Notes: generated by a model not told the origin, from the sequence alone. A DNA stretch of 64,000 nt from Mesostigma viride (GCA_009746045.1 RPFO01000406.1:1027159-1091158), one strand, 5' to 3'; counted from the first letter of the stretch, positions 47,330 to 59,701 are shown. Translations and numbers: made by a program.

Positions 47330-50300
47330 TCACACGTTCTCCAGCCCCACCACCCCGTCCTCGTTCTCCCCCGTGTTGCTCTCGTCCTCGCTGACCGAAT
47401 CGCCCGTCGGCTCCGTCGTGTACGCCGTCTTGGCGCCACCGCTGGGATCCTCCTCCTCCCCTTGGGCAATCTCCTGTTCGGCCTCGCTGATCTCATCAGG
47501 GCCGCCGTCGCTCACCGCGCGCGCGCCGTCGTCCCTGCGCACACGCATGGGAAAGGAATGGGGAAGGGATGGGGAAGGGATGGCGAAGGGATGGGGAAGG
47601 GGGGGGGGAGGGGGGAAGGGGGGAAGGGGGGGAAGGGGGGGAAGGGGGGAAACGGGGGGTGGGGAGGGGGGGGAAAGGCATGGGTAAGGCATGGGTAAGG
47701 CATGGGAAATTTGAGAAAGGAATCAGTTCAATGGTTGGCCTCCAAGAAGTCCATTCACTGGGCTCTTTGGTTAAATGCAATACACCCAAGTGGATACCCT
47801 GCTTGTCATCTTCAACACTGGATTCGCTAATCTAACACATGGTCATGCTCATGTGTGGGGAGGTAACCCAGCCAAGGCATGGCAGACAGGGACCATGAGA
47901 AGATGATCTAGGTTCTAGGTGGAATTAAAGTAGATACAACAATTAAAGTAGAAACAACAATTTAAGTAGAAACAACCAAATGGGCCACATTGCGTCTGGG
48001 CATCAGCACCATCAAGAGGCAGGGTCACAGGATGCTCCAGTAGGGGTAAGCACCAGCGGACGCCAGTAGAAGACAGCACCGCCGGGTCACAGGATGCTCC
48101 TTGTCATGGAACTACGCACAGTACCACGTGCGGTGCGCAACACGTCCCATGCGATGTCCACTGCATTCGCTAGCCTGGCGGTATGGATGCCTTGCTCGTC
48201 ATGTCCGCCCACTTACTAAACAGCTGGTGGCCATGGATGGCAACTAAACAGGGTGCGCCAAGGTGCAGACAAGGTGCAGGCGCCTCACGAGGTTAAACAA
48301 GCAGCATGTAGGTACAACACTTGAGCTCAAACCATGGCATCTACTGTACATCAAATAACTCCACGTACTCAAGCAGCGCATCCCCCACGGCAGCCTTAAC
48401 CTCATAGAGCCAAGCTCAGACGATTCACGTACATTCACTTCTCGGAACTTACACAAATGGTGCCTCTCCAACCTTAGAAGCTCAAACAAATTTAGCTATT
48501 GGACTGTTAACATTTCCTTCACAAAAATAATACTAGGAAAGCTGCACTCACTCGGATGGCGCCTCCCCCACGGCGGCCTTGAGCTCCTCCGCCAGCCCCG
48601 TGAGCAGCGACGTGGACTCCTCAGGTTGCGGCTCCTCCTCCTCCACCGCCTGCAGGCTGGGCTGCGGCCGCGTGGTCGGCTGGTAGAGGCCGATCGTGGT
48701 GCCCAGCCGAATCCAGTCCTCCGACACCACCTTGTAGCTGGGGGGTTGGAGGCGGCGTGAGGAGGCGTGAGGAGGCGGCATGAGGAGGAGAATAGCGGGA
48801 GGGATAAGAATGGAGCCGTGAGCACGAGCGCTGGGAGACAACACGCGCGCCACCTGCGGGTGTAGGCGTGTGGTCTCGATGTGTGATGTGGGTGTCTTTG
48901 TGTGCGCATGCTGTCTGTGCATGTGTGTAGTGCTGGTGCCTTGCGTGGGGTGGGATTCTGCGCGGGAGAGATAAGGACACCAGCAACCGGCATGGGGTTC
49001 ATTTTCGACGGCTGCACTAATGTAGACGTTCAGGAAAAGTTGAATGCACATTCTTTTCAACGCATCCGGCAATGCAGCTACCGCATTGTGCACACTCATT
49101 GGGTCATGTTGGCCCTTCTCACTGCATCATTCCTAGCCAGGCGTTGCAATACACACATACTACTACATCCTCCACCCTACATCACTTCGTGCACATTCAG
49201 GGCGCCTCCAAAAAATCTATCCGCAACAATTGACACTCACCATATCCTGACGCGCTTGACCTGGTCATATACCAAACCCATATCTGGCATCCACTTGATA
49301 TTGTGTCTCATCCCCCCCTCTCTCGCCGTATCGTGGCGCGCTTGACCTGGTCCTTCCCTAACTTGGAGAACATCTATTCAACCGCTGCATCCTTTTCATA
49401 TTGCACTTCAGCCTCCGTCCTTCTCCAACCGTGTAACGCAATAATAACAGCTCGTTGACTTGTGCGTTGCTTGACCTGGTCCTTGGCAGCTTACATTGAA
49501 AACGTTTACTCAACCACTGCAGTGGCCACACTCAGCCCAGCCCCCCCTCCCCCCCACGGCATCGCGGTATTGATAACTCACCGAATCGTGACGCGCTTGA
49601 CTTGGTAGGACCAGGTGTAGGTCACGTGGATATCTCCGTTGGGCGTCTCCAGCACGGAGGGGTAGCTGTACTCCAGCCCCTCGTCGTACACATCCTCCAG
49701 GTCGCGCACGTACGGCCACGTCTTGCCGTCATCCTCCGAGAGAGCAATCGCCATCGGGCCCCACTTGGCGCCACCTACCGCATTGGGTATGTGTGTGTGT
49801 GTGGGGGGGGGCAACACATGGGTGGACGCACAAGAGATATTGTTCGTGAGGCCGCTTGGCACCGCCTGCCAGTTGGTGGGTGGGGGCAAAACATTACATT
49901 GTAATAAAAATTGTGATTGTGTGACAGGGGGTACCAGTTAAGGTACTGCCCACCCTGGCTGTTGCCAAACACGGCACGAGGCGGACTAGAACGTGCAGAC
50001 AACCAGCGCGTGCTCACCCTGGTTGTTGCCAAATGTCATGACAATGTTCCCGTTGCGCAGCACGCACGCCTGGATGGCCTTGTTGTTGTTGGGCAGCGGC
50101 GTCGGCTCGGCCACGCTCCACGTGCGCCCCTCATCGGTGCTGTTGGCCATGAAGATGTTCTTCTTCTTGCGGTCGCGGTAGTAGGCAAGCAGCACGTCGT
50201 CGTTGGTGCGCAGGCGGACAACCGTGGGTTGGACCTGCGGGGAAGGATATGGGTGGGGGAAAGGGGGGGAGGAGGGGGGGGGGAAGAGAGAGAGGCAAAG

Positions 50301-53300
50301 CAGGCAGGAAGACAGGGGAGGACGACAGGGGGCGAGATGGGGAGATAGAAGGGGAACAAGACGGGCGGGAGGGGGAAGTGCTGAGATGGAAAGAGGAGAA
50401 CAATTCACTCGTCCACAAAGTGTGTGCAAAGTAGGGGAGGTCCTACCAGTATAATCAACGCAAAAACGTCTTGAGAAGGAATGGATCCGTGCTCTTGCCA
50501 GTACTTGCGTCCGCAATGCATTGCACCTGTAACAGCCTTGCCACATGACCCAGCCACATGGCACATACCTACCACACACTGCGCACACAAACGCTAAAGA
50601 AGTCAAACGCTAAAGAACTCATCCACGCACCACGTACTGCCCCGGCAGCGACATCGTGTGCTCCTCCCAGTGGCGCTCGCCGTGCGTGGCCCCAGGCAGC
50701 AGCGTGTAGATTTTCATGGCCGAGTATTGGTCGCGGATGTTCGCGCCGCCCATGCCCGAGGGCGTGTAGTACATGGGCAGCAGCCAGTCGTTGTTGATCT
50801 TTGACAAGAGCATCTGGTTGCGGATGAAGGCACCTGGGGGGGGGCGGTGGCGGTCACAGTTACAGATGGAGGGGGGGAGGGGGGAAGGGGAAAAGGGGAG
50901 AGAAAAGGAGTGAGAGACAAGGAGGAGCAGAGAGCGGGCAAGGAAGAAATGATGGGGCGTATGCTGGCATTACGGATGGGCCGCTATTGCCGAATTCCAT
51001 GCATCGCGCTGTGTGGCTCCACTACGTGCCCTTGGAAAAGAATCCAACGAAGTGTGCGGTGGGACTATTCACCCCCATGCTGCGTGGGCTATCGTCCGCC
51101 GTGCTGCGCCTACCATCGTTTTCCCACCACATCTCACTGCTTCAGTAGCAAATCAACAACATGCGTCAAGTTGTCTGCAGTGGGCCGCTCCCACCTCCGC
51201 TGGTATACAGCAAGGTAGAAATGTTGTTCTTGCATGTCCATTCCCAGTACCGGGCTGCATGCATCATACCCACTTGGACCAACCCAGAGCACCCACCGCG
51301 CTGCGAGGAACCAGCAAGAAGAAGGGGGTTGGATTGTGAAATTTTGGCTTGCGCTCTTCCCACGCATACAGTGCTGCTCGGTCCATCACCACCGTGGGTT
51401 CACCCACCGTGCTGCGTGAAGAGCGGCGCCGGGTCTGACCACGTCGCGCCCTCGTCGGCCGAGACCAGCAGCAGCACGGACGAGGTGCCCTGCCCCTGCT
51501 CCGCGTTCTGCGTGGTGTGCAGCAGGAACAGCTTGGACGCCTCGGCGTCAAAGAAGAGGACCGGGTTCTGTGCGCTGTGGCCGGGCCACTCGGACACGAT
51601 GGCGGGGGTGGACCACTGGAAGCTGCCTGCGAGGGGTCAAAAGAAGCAACGTAGTGGAGACATGTCGGTGCAAAGGCATGTCTATGAGATCAACCACCAC
51701 TCGGACACAATCGCAGGGGGTGGACCACTTGAAGCTGCCTGCCAGGTGCTGAGCAGAGCCTGGTCGTGAGTGACTCAACAGAATCGAGAGGTATCATGAA
51801 ATACTTACCACAAGGGAGGAGGTACTGACGTGAGAATCGCAACTCACGAGAAGTGCGGCGAAAGAAGATCCTACAAATGCAGACAGAAACAAATAAGAGC
51901 CTAGTAAGGAAAAGAATGCAACTTAAACCGACAATAATGACACAAGAATATAACAAATACAGCTTTAAAAAGGTGAATTTCAGGGCTTTCCCCGCCATCA
52001 CAAATCAATATGGTATGTGCATGGTGGTGGCGGTGGTGGGCATACGTACATATCGGAGAGTAAATAAAACATCTAATCAGGCACATATTGTCGTCAGAAA
52101 GCAACAAACGTGAAAACGCTAGCTGCCCAAATCTGAGATTCTGCAGAACACAGAAAGTAAGAAAGCCCAGAGGCTACCAGCAAGAAATCGAACATAGGAC
52201 CTTTGGCATGATTTCGCGGCTGTGTGAGTCTCCTGATCCGAAGGCATCTCACTTAACGTTTCGAAACAGCCCAACTGCGAAAAAACTCGCTCTACGTACA
52301 CACTGACAAAAGCACAGGGAAGGCCTTTAGCCCACCTGAGGGCAACATCATCACCCCAGCAGTCGTTTCCCATTCCAACCACATACCCGCGGGCAGCACA
52401 CAAACAAACACACGAAACCCATCACACCAGGCCATACATCCACCGGACAGCGGTTTTATGGACACGACGCCGCGATGCACCCAAAAGCAACACCACCACG
52501 CCGGGAGTGGTTCTCATAACCCATAAGGACTACTCACCTTTGGGCGGCGCAAACTAGCATGGCAATGGCCCACCACATACCCGATGGCAGCTTTGTGAAT
52601 GCGATGCCGCACCCGTCGTGATTCTCCACCCCCGCAAAGAAGGCGAGCGCCAGGTCACCGGACGGCAGCATGGCCAGGTTGGACGCGTGCGCCTGCTCGC
52701 GCGGGTTGGCAATCAACGCCTGCAGGCTGCCGTCGTCGTTCTGGCGCACGATGCCGTCGCAGGTGAGGCCCTCGTCGCCCACCGCGTCGTACAAGTCTGC
52801 ACGCTCGTGCTTCCAGTTGTGCGGCGCCCACAGAGGCTGGTCCTCTGATGGGGGTCAAGGACCGGGGGGGGGGGGGGGAGAAAGGGGGGGTAATGGGGAT
52901 ACAAGGGGTGAGAAATAAAGGGGGGCGAGGGGGATAACAGAGGGGGCAGGAGCGAAACTGAGGGTAAAAGCTGGGGAGAGGAACGAAGGGACGAGACAAA
53001 AGGAGGGAAGAGGGGAGGGGGGGGAGGGGGGAGTGCAGAAGGCGGATAAGAATGAGAGATCAGAAGGGACAAGATAGGGGGGGGGGGGGGGCGGGGCGGA
53101 TGAAGGAAAGGGAGGTATCCAAGAGGGGGGGGGGGGGAGAAATGGGTCGGGGAAGAGGTAGATGATCGAACATCACTTGCAACATGTGATTGTGATTGTG
53201 ATTGTGATTGTGATTATGATTGTGATTGTGATTGTGATTGTGATTGTGATTGTGATTGTGATTGTGATTGTGATTGTGATTGTGATTGTGATTGTGATTG

Positions 53301-56300
53301 TGATTGTGATTGTGATTGTGATTGTGATTGTGATTGTGATTGTGATTGTGATTGTGATTGTGATTGTGATTGTGATTGTGATTGTAATTGTGATTGTGAT
53401 TGTGATTGTGATTGGGAAAGTGAAAGTGAAAGTGAAAGTGATTGTGATTGTGATTGTGATTGTTGGCACGGGTCAAGGCACACCATCGATCCACACAAAA
53501 CAGAGCACAGATGTACAGAGGAGTGCAATCACCGCAGACGCGGCGGCTGGCAGTCGGTGCCCAGGCGCCGGGTGAGCGGAGACCGGCGCCGACAAAACAG
53601 TCCATGCAACGTTCATGCTACCCTCCGACATGCTGACATGGCTAATGTATGCCTGTACTACCCAAGACGAATCGACATGGTGATACATCATCTCCACCGG
53701 ACTGTCACCGCCACCCAAAAGGCATGAGTAGAAAGGCAGAATCCGTACAGGGGTTCCAGCACGCAGCTGTTGGACCACACAAGACTGCACCATGCAATAC
53801 TGCAACACGCAAGACAGCACCACGCACCCTCCAAGGCTTCCTCCTCGGGTTGCGGCTTGTCCTCGTTTGCCACCTCCTCCTCCTTGTCCGCCAGCTCATC
53901 GCCTGCGACCACCTCACCACCGCCCAGCACGTCCTTGCCAGGGACCACCACGCGGTCGTGCTCGCCCACCTCCATGTCGCCCTCTGCCGCCACCATGCTG
54001 TCGGTCACGGGCAAGCGGAAGAGCACCTGCGGGGGGGGAAGAGCAAGAGTGCACGGGGAGGGTGCAAGGGGCGGGGGCAGGCGTGGGGGAGGGAGTCAGA
54101 GGCCTGCGCTAGCTGGAGTATAAGATGGGCACAAGGAGAGGAGCGAAAGGGATGGGCAAAGAAGAAAATGAGAGGAGCCCCGGCATTTGGGGAGATGAGG
54201 GTGGGCAGGAGATTTGTGGTTTGTTCTCGTCGCAAGGCCATGTGTGAGGCGTTGGCGAGCAAAGTGAACAAGGGGGCAGTGGCAGCGAGCGGGGGCCACA
54301 AAGACGGAGGTCAGGTAGAGGAGCAGGAAGAGGGTGGTCAGGTGGCCATGGTGATACGCGCATGGACACGTCTGGGGATGTGGTGTCTGGACACGTGGTG
54401 TCTAGAGACCATACCAGGGAGTGCCCTTGCCCATAAACCTCATTGAGCGTTCCCCCATAAACATCGATGACGGGAGACACACCGCCCCCCCCTGCCAACA
54501 CAAACTTTGGGTACGACAGAGCCCCTTGGCGTGACCGAGGACCGGCGGCAGCTACAGCACCGTATGACAGACATGTGGCAACCAGCGACGCGCAGGCATG
54601 GGGTCCACAGGAAGCGCCCTCATGGGCAATAGACTGCGTGGGCGCACATCGGGTGAAAGCGCTGCATGGACACAGCGAGCAGCCGCAGTCAGTCCGCCCA
54701 GCAACGGCCAGCAACAGCCAGCAACGGCCAGCAACGGCCAGCAACGGCCAGCAACAGCCAGCAACGGCCAGCAACGGCCAGCAACGGCCAGCAACGGCCA
54801 GCAACGGCCAGCAACGGCCAGCAACGGCCAGCAACGGCCAGCAACGGCCAGCAACGGCCAGCAACGGCCAGCAACGGCCAGCAACGGCCAGCAACGGCCA
54901 GCAACGGCCAGCAACGGCCAGCAACGGCCAGCAACGGCCAGCAACGGCCAGCAACGGCCAGCAACGGCAAGCAGTAACGCAAGCACGGAAGCAACCCAGC
55001 GGGCAGCAGCCGACAGAGCAACCGACCTACCGAAATAACCACGGAACAAAGAACCAAACGAGCAAACAGCGAGCACCGAGCAAGGACCCCAGCAATGAGG
55101 ACATGCTTGCGGGACGTGGCGTGGGCCTCTGGGTGCGCATGCACATGTGCGGTGGTGGATGTGACCGTGCGCATGAAAGGTGGCGGATGCCTTCATGGAG
55201 GTTGGGCGCAGAAGAACGCAGGGGGGAGGAGGTAGCCGGCAAGAAGGGTCACGGACGGCGACCAACAAGCCCGTGCAGGCACCAACACGAACCACCAACA
55301 CGAACCACCAACACGAACCACCAACACGAACCACTAACACGAACCCCCAGACATGACACGCCTGTCTTAAGAGGCTATTGCACCCCGTTGAGCTACCGGC
55401 AGCCAGCGTGGAACAAGCAGGGAGGCGGAAGCAGGTAGGGGAAAGAACAAGACAAAGCAGCCCTTTCACGCCAGGCACGTGCCATAGCCGAGGGCGAGCG
55501 CAAGGTTTTACAGACACGAACACGCCCGAGAGCTACATACTATAAAAAGGAATGAAGCGGGAGGCAACGAACAAAAACGAGACAGAGGCAGGCCGAGGGC
55601 GACACTCACGCGGGAGCAAGCGGGCTGACGCAGACTAAAGGAGGCCAGGTGCTTTCAATAGAGGCGGTACAGAGGCACAGGAGCTGGTACAGGGGAAGGG
55701 AAGGCGCACACAGCGGGCAGCAGGGAATGATGGCGTCTGCAGCAGCGCAACCCCAAAGAACGCATGCCAGGTGCGGCCCCCATGCCCCTTGAAACTGGGA
55801 GGAGTGCAGTGGTCAGTCCCCCAGCCAGCCAGCCACCGCTAACTCGCAGGGCTGCCACGTGGCGAACCATAGCCACCCGGGGGCGCGACCAGCAACCAAC
55901 CTCGTTTGTCTCAAACCATTCAAGACATCACGGGCCCCCCGTGGCCATGCGGTTTCTAGCAGCTGCCCCAGTGGCCATGAAAGACACAGGTGACAGCAGG
56001 CAGCAGGACAAAGGGCGACACCAGACAGCATGGCAGCAGGTGACAGGAGCCAGCACGGCAGCAGGTGACAGCAGACAGCAGCAAGGACGGCAACAACAGC
56101 GACACCACAGCGGCAGCAGCAGCATGACAGCCCCCCTCATGGCATCATGGCAACAGCAATGCTTAAACACCACAGGCAACCGCCACGAACAAAACTTCAC
56201 GAGCAAGCCTTCACAAGCAAGACCGCCATGGGACCGCGTGGTTCACGGGCACACAACGAAAATGGACACCTGTCACCTGTCACCAGCAACAACACGTGCC

Positions 56301-59055
56301 CATCACAGCCAGCATGAGGTTGGCCGCTGCGTGGTAGATGCCAGTCTCAGGGGACTGTCATCCTCTCAACACAGATACCTTCACCCCCAGAGTTGCCTTC
56401 CCCCCTCCCTACACGCAGTACCCCGTCTGTGTGTCCCGAATATGGAAGGTCCCCACCCCCCAATGGTTGGGTACGTACTTATAGTGAATGTCCATCGAGG
56501 CATTGATGGGTAGCAATCATGGGCGGGCATGTACACACGTGTTTATTTTTACAGCAAAAAAAAAAATTCATTGCAAAAAGATGGAAATAAATCATATAAC
56601 ATTTCGTAGCCATAAACACGATGTCTATGTCTCTGGTTGGGAAAATGGAAAAGAATTGCCCATCGCGTGGCCAGTGTCACAGGCACCGCCACCACCACGC
56701 CGGGTGTTGTATGACTAGCCCAAGCATCCTGGCCACACCCTTATCCCTATGCTCCCTGCCCCATGTTCCCCAGGGTATGCCACAGGGTGGTGCACCAGTG
56801 CGGCCCATGTGGTCAGGCCGTAACCAGGGGTCCAATCAACCCACACCCCATCCATTAACACCGAATGTTCAGTGCCAGAATCCCATGCTAAAAAATCACG
56901 AAACAAGCGTATAGAAACAGGGGCCCTGTGCCCATACAGGGCGAGTCGCTGTCCCGCAATAAACATGACCCGCGATCCGCTGCACTACCCTATCCGCCAC
57001 GCGGCACGCGCCACCATGAGCGCGCGCCACATCATCTGAGGCGCGCGTTGCCAAGCAACGTGACAACACACCGCCGCAGCCACGTGGGACCAACGGACCG
57101 CCGCGTCTGCATGCGAGATAAACCATCTCATCCCTCCCCGTTCTTTCATCCCATCTCATCCTCTTTCAGCCTTTCATTCCACCTCATTTTATTCCTTCCC
57201 ACCCCCTTTATTCCCACACGTGGCCGCCCTGATTGTGTTTATTCCATTGTGCTTATTCCCACACCTGGCCGCTCTCGTCCACGTTCTCCGGAACGCTCTC
57301 GGTGACTGCCGCCTCGATGGCGTCGTCGTCGCTCACGTGCAGCACGCCAGCAGCGCCGTCCTCCACCGATGCGCCCGCTGCCTGGTCCGCAAACGACATC
57401 GCGCTCTCGTCCACCTCCTCGCCACCACCATCCTCGTTGCTGCCACCGGCGGCGCCATCGCCCGCGTCACTGGCATCCGCGCCATCCCCCCCCGCGGCAA
57501 CATCACTCTCCTCCCCACCACCAGTCTCCTCTGCAGCACCGCCAGCCTCATCCTCCGGGACACTGGCGACCTCCGCAGCGGTAGCGTCGTCCACCGCCAA
57601 TGATATTGCACTGTCGTCATCCGCGTCCGAGGGGGCCGCCTCCGTCTCCGCGTCAGCCCCCGAAGAGGCCGGCCCATCATCCGCCGCGTTCATCAGCGCG
57701 TCCGCAATCTCCCGCAGCAGCGCGCGCTCCTCCTTGGCAGCCTCATGCGCCTCCTCGGCCGCACGGACCTCCTCCCCAATCTGCTTGGCCGTGTCCGCGA
57801 ACGCCATGATGGAGTCGTCGGGGTCCTCGTCGTGCGCCTCCGTGTGCGAGATGCCAACAACAGGGGTCGCATCGCTCTCCTCCACGACCGCAGAATCGCC
57901 ACTGCTGCTGTCATCTTCGGCAAACTCCGTTGCGGCCGCGCTGGCATCCGCATCCTCCTCCGACTTTTCAGCCGATGATGGCGAGGGTGAGTCCGCAAAC
58001 GCAAACACAGACTCGTCGGGGTCCTCGTCATGGGCCTCCGTGTGGACGACCCCTGCAACCGGCGTCGCGTCGCTCTCCTCGTCATCCCCGGCCTCCACCT
58101 GGCCCCCCTCAGGCATTGCGCTGTCGTCCCGGACATCCGCCACCGTGGTAAACTCGGCTGCCGGCTCGCCGTCCGCGTTGCTGTTCACATCCTCCTCCTC
58201 GGAAACGGCGCTAAGGCCAGTGTCCGCGTCGTCGTCGCTGCCTTGCTCCGCTTGGGCCTCCTGGAGCGCCTCGCTTAGAGCCGCCACGTACGCCTCGGTC
58301 GACACGGAGTCACTGGCAGGCTCCTCGCCGGCATTGCCGCCATTCTCGGAGATCAACGTCTCGTCTTGCGCCGACGACTCGGTCTCGTCCACCTGGCCGC
58401 CGTCCGCCTCGCTGGCGGTCTCCTCCGGGGTCTCGTCCTCCGGGAGCAGGCTCGGGTCCAGCTTGGGCTTCACCACCGTGTCCTCGGGAGCCTGCTTGTG
58501 CATCAGGCGGTACCGCTTGGCCAGCGTCGGGGAGATCTCGACCGGCTTGTCATCGTGCTCATGGAGGAAGTGTGACGTGCCCCCATGTTGACCGGGAGAG
58601 TCATGTCCGTCGTCGTCGGAGGCGGACTCGTGCCTCTGAGCGCGGAGCCGTCTGGGATCGACACCCTCTTGCTCGCCGTCTGCCGCCGAGTCCTCTGCCA
58701 CCGAGTCATCGGCAACCGAGTCATCGGCAACCGAGTCTTCAGCCACCGAGTCATCGGCAACCGCGTCTTCAGCCACCGAGTCTTCAGCTACAGAGTCTTC
58801 AGCCACCGAGTCCTCAGCCACCGAGTCCTCCGCGACCGAGTCGTCTGCCACGGAGTCTTCAGCCACCGAGTCCCCAGCCCCGAAATCGTCATCTTGCAAG
58901 AGACGGCGGGACGCGCGATGGTGGACCACATTTCCTACACCAAGACCCGATCCCACGGTTTCAGCATCGAAAGCTGGGCGAGACCCGATGAAAAAGCTCG
59001 CCAACGACGCCACCGCCACCAGGACCAAAATCCGGCCTCGCAATGAGAGCCCCAT
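47330..59055 (-). CDS. Membrane-anchored acidic-repeat protein with BNR sialidase domain, 9 exons
   Basis: Exons in transcript order: 57265-59055 (ATG), 53828-54026, 52581-52844, 51408-51626, 50631-50833, 50018-50234, 49582-49774, 48552-48737, 47330-47534 (TGA). They sum to 3477 nt, 1158 residues, with all phases matching. Residues 9-24 (ILVLVAVASLASFFIG), preceded by two Arg, form a signal anchor, suggesting a type II protein facing the Golgi lumen or outside. Residues 62-126 are 13 DSVAE-type pentapeptides; the stretch to about 660 is acidic with repeated HTEAHDEDPD and DESxMxFAD motifs. Residues about 665-1035 form a six-bladed sialidase-like domain (BNR_2 type): ASNLAMLPSGDLALAFFAG, AQNPVLF (770-776), QPTVVRL (894-900), and three Asp boxes at 807-814 (SADEGATW), 924-931 (STDEGRTW) and 977-984 (SEDDGKTW). 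The tail is again acidic. The substrate is unknown; algal scales and walls carry Kdo-like acids that could serve. Non-coding exons upstream of 59055 are not excluded. Confidence 0.85.
47540..47703. repeat. G-rich (GGGAAGGGGA)n tract
   Basis: Immediately precedes (in transcript sense) the acceptor of the last sialidase exon at 47534, giving a long pyrimidine-rich tract in the RNA. It contains many short direct repeats such as GGAAGGGATGGG and GGCATGGGTAA. Confidence 0.85.
48377..48411 (-). repeat. Echo of sialidase exon 8 end
   Basis: TCCCCCACGGCAGCCTTAAC and the following 15 bases are a copy of the exon end at 48564-48600 with about six changes. It sits about 140-175 bp inside the intron. 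Confidence 0.85.
49234..49482 (-). repeat. Three echoes of sialidase exon 7 end, in a decayed tandem array
   Basis: The exon end (49578-49607; plus strand ACGCGCTTGACTTGGT) recurs at 49234-49266, 49327-49353 and 49461-49482. Flanking words such as ACTCAACC/ATTCAACC are repeated too, so whole units of about 90-130 bp were duplicated. The first copy keeps a GTGAGT donor. Confidence 0.85.
49947..49970 (-). repeat. Echo of sialidase exon 6 end
   Basis: CCACCCTGGCTGTTGCCAAA matches the exon end at 50014-50035 with few changes. It lies about 50 bp into the intron and retains GTGGGC in donor position. Confidence 0.8.
51068..51306 (-). repeat. Echoes of sialidase exon 4 end
   Basis: CACCCACCGCGCTGCGA (51290-51306) and a weaker CACCCCCATGCTGCGT (about 51070-51085) copy the exon junction CACCCACCGTGCTGCGTGAA at 51401-51420. 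The nearer copy keeps GTGGGT. Confidence 0.75.
51697..51743 (-). repeat. Upstream copy of sialidase exon 4 start
   Basis: About 45 bp matching the first bases of exon 4 and its acceptor (51586-51630) lie about 70 bp upstream in the preceding intron, with CACTCGGACACAATCGCAGG in place of the exon version. This is a copy of an exon start, not an end. Confidence 0.85.
52376..52480 (-). repeat. Echoes of sialidase exon 3 end
   Basis: Two decayed copies of the junction at 52568-52620: CCACATACCCGCGGGCAGCA at 52379 and a longer one at 52420-52480 that continues into the coding part (GACGCCGCGATGCACC). Confidence 0.7.
53041..53145. repeat. G-rich tracts
   Basis: Several runs of 10 or more G in sialidase intron 2, upstream of the exon 3 acceptor, continuing the G-rich stretch from 52861. 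Confidence 0.8.
53185..53461. repeat. (GTGATT)n hexanucleotide satellite, about 45 copies
   Basis: Nearly pure hexanucleotide with a short (GTGAAA)n interruption at 53415-53440. Frames across it code only for alternating residue pairs and are not genes. Confidence 0.95.
54700..54968. repeat. 10-bp minisatellite (GCAACGGCCA)n, about 26 copies
   Basis: Almost perfect array in the first intron of the sialidase-like gene. All frames over it are open, which produces spurious frames on both strands. Confidence 0.95.
55280..55345. repeat. 15-bp repeat (ACCAACACGAACCACC)
   Basis: Four to five copies in the first intron of the sialidase-like gene; no function evident. Confidence 0.85.
57207..57231 (-). 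repeat. Echo of sialidase exon 1 end
   Basis: TATTCCCACACGTGGCCGCC copies the exon 1 junction at 57254-57275 (TATTCCCACACCTGGCCGCT). The copy starts 35 bp into the intron and keeps GTGTGG. Confidence 0.85.
58678..58872 (-). repeat. Coding pentapeptide repeat (DSVAE/DSVAD), 13 units
   Basis: A 15-bp unit encodes DSVAE or DSVAD. Copies differ mainly at third codon positions, so the peptide is conserved more than the DNA, which argues that the run is selected as protein. It forms the N-terminal end of the acidic stalk of the sialidase-like protein. Confidence 0.9.
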
Positions 59056-59701
59056 CACGGAAGGGCTCCTTGGAGGTGAGGATTTCAACAACCTTCACAG
59101 TCAAAGACTGAATATGTCCTTCCTTATCCACCCCTACAGGCTACCATGGCCTAAACGGACATCAAATGCGGGACAGGCACCTGGGATTTTGGGGAGCTGG
59201 TCGCAGGACCTTTACAGCCTCCGGCAACGCTCTTGATGCCACCAGTAGCTAGTACAGCATCCACCGCCATGCTGCATCAGCAAAAGGCACGCGATGGAGC
59301 ATGTAAGCAAGTGGTACGGATACCGTACGATCGGCAGCGGTAAGTGCATCCAGCACCAGACTGGGCAGCGGCCAGTCGATGAATTTGCGCCAGAGAAGAC
59401 CGCATGCAGCGCAACCATTGGCTGGACGAAGTGGTGGTTGACTACAGCTATGGATGGAGAACTAAAATGTAAAGGTACTAAGAAATGTGATTTCTTCCGC
59501 ATCCTCCGTCGGTTCGCCTGAACTGATCTTGAAAAAAATGCTGCGCCCGCGCGGGTTACAGTCCGGTCACTATGCACCGTCACTATGCACCGTACTACAC
59601 CCCCCCACACACACGTTTAAGATTGGGGTCCGGCCGACCCACTCAGGGCTGCCTAAAATCAAATCCAGGGCTGATGAGAGCTGATGCGGCATACCTGATT
59701 A

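Noticed and set aside
51815-51875. Exon-like stretch RIFFRRTSRELRFSRQYLL between AG and GTAAGT
   Set aside because: The flanking sialidase exons join in phase without it and match the family spacing; it is probably intronic, although optional inclusion cannot be excluded.
52180-52240. tRNA-like sequence with TGTTCGATTTC on the minus strand
   Set aside because: Arms do not pair; it lies inside a sialidase intron.
53060-53605. Asn/His-rich frame on the minus strand
   Set aside because: It is the (GTGATT)n hexanucleotide read in one frame, within a sialidase intron.
54109-55523. Long frames reading AVAGRCWPLL or NGQQRPATAS repeats
   Set aside because: Products of a 10-bp minisatellite open in all frames.
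59056-59091. Upstream extension of the sialidase-like protein to 59091
   Set aside because: That extension starts at TTG; the first ATG (59055) gives the hydrophobic anchor at the right place.
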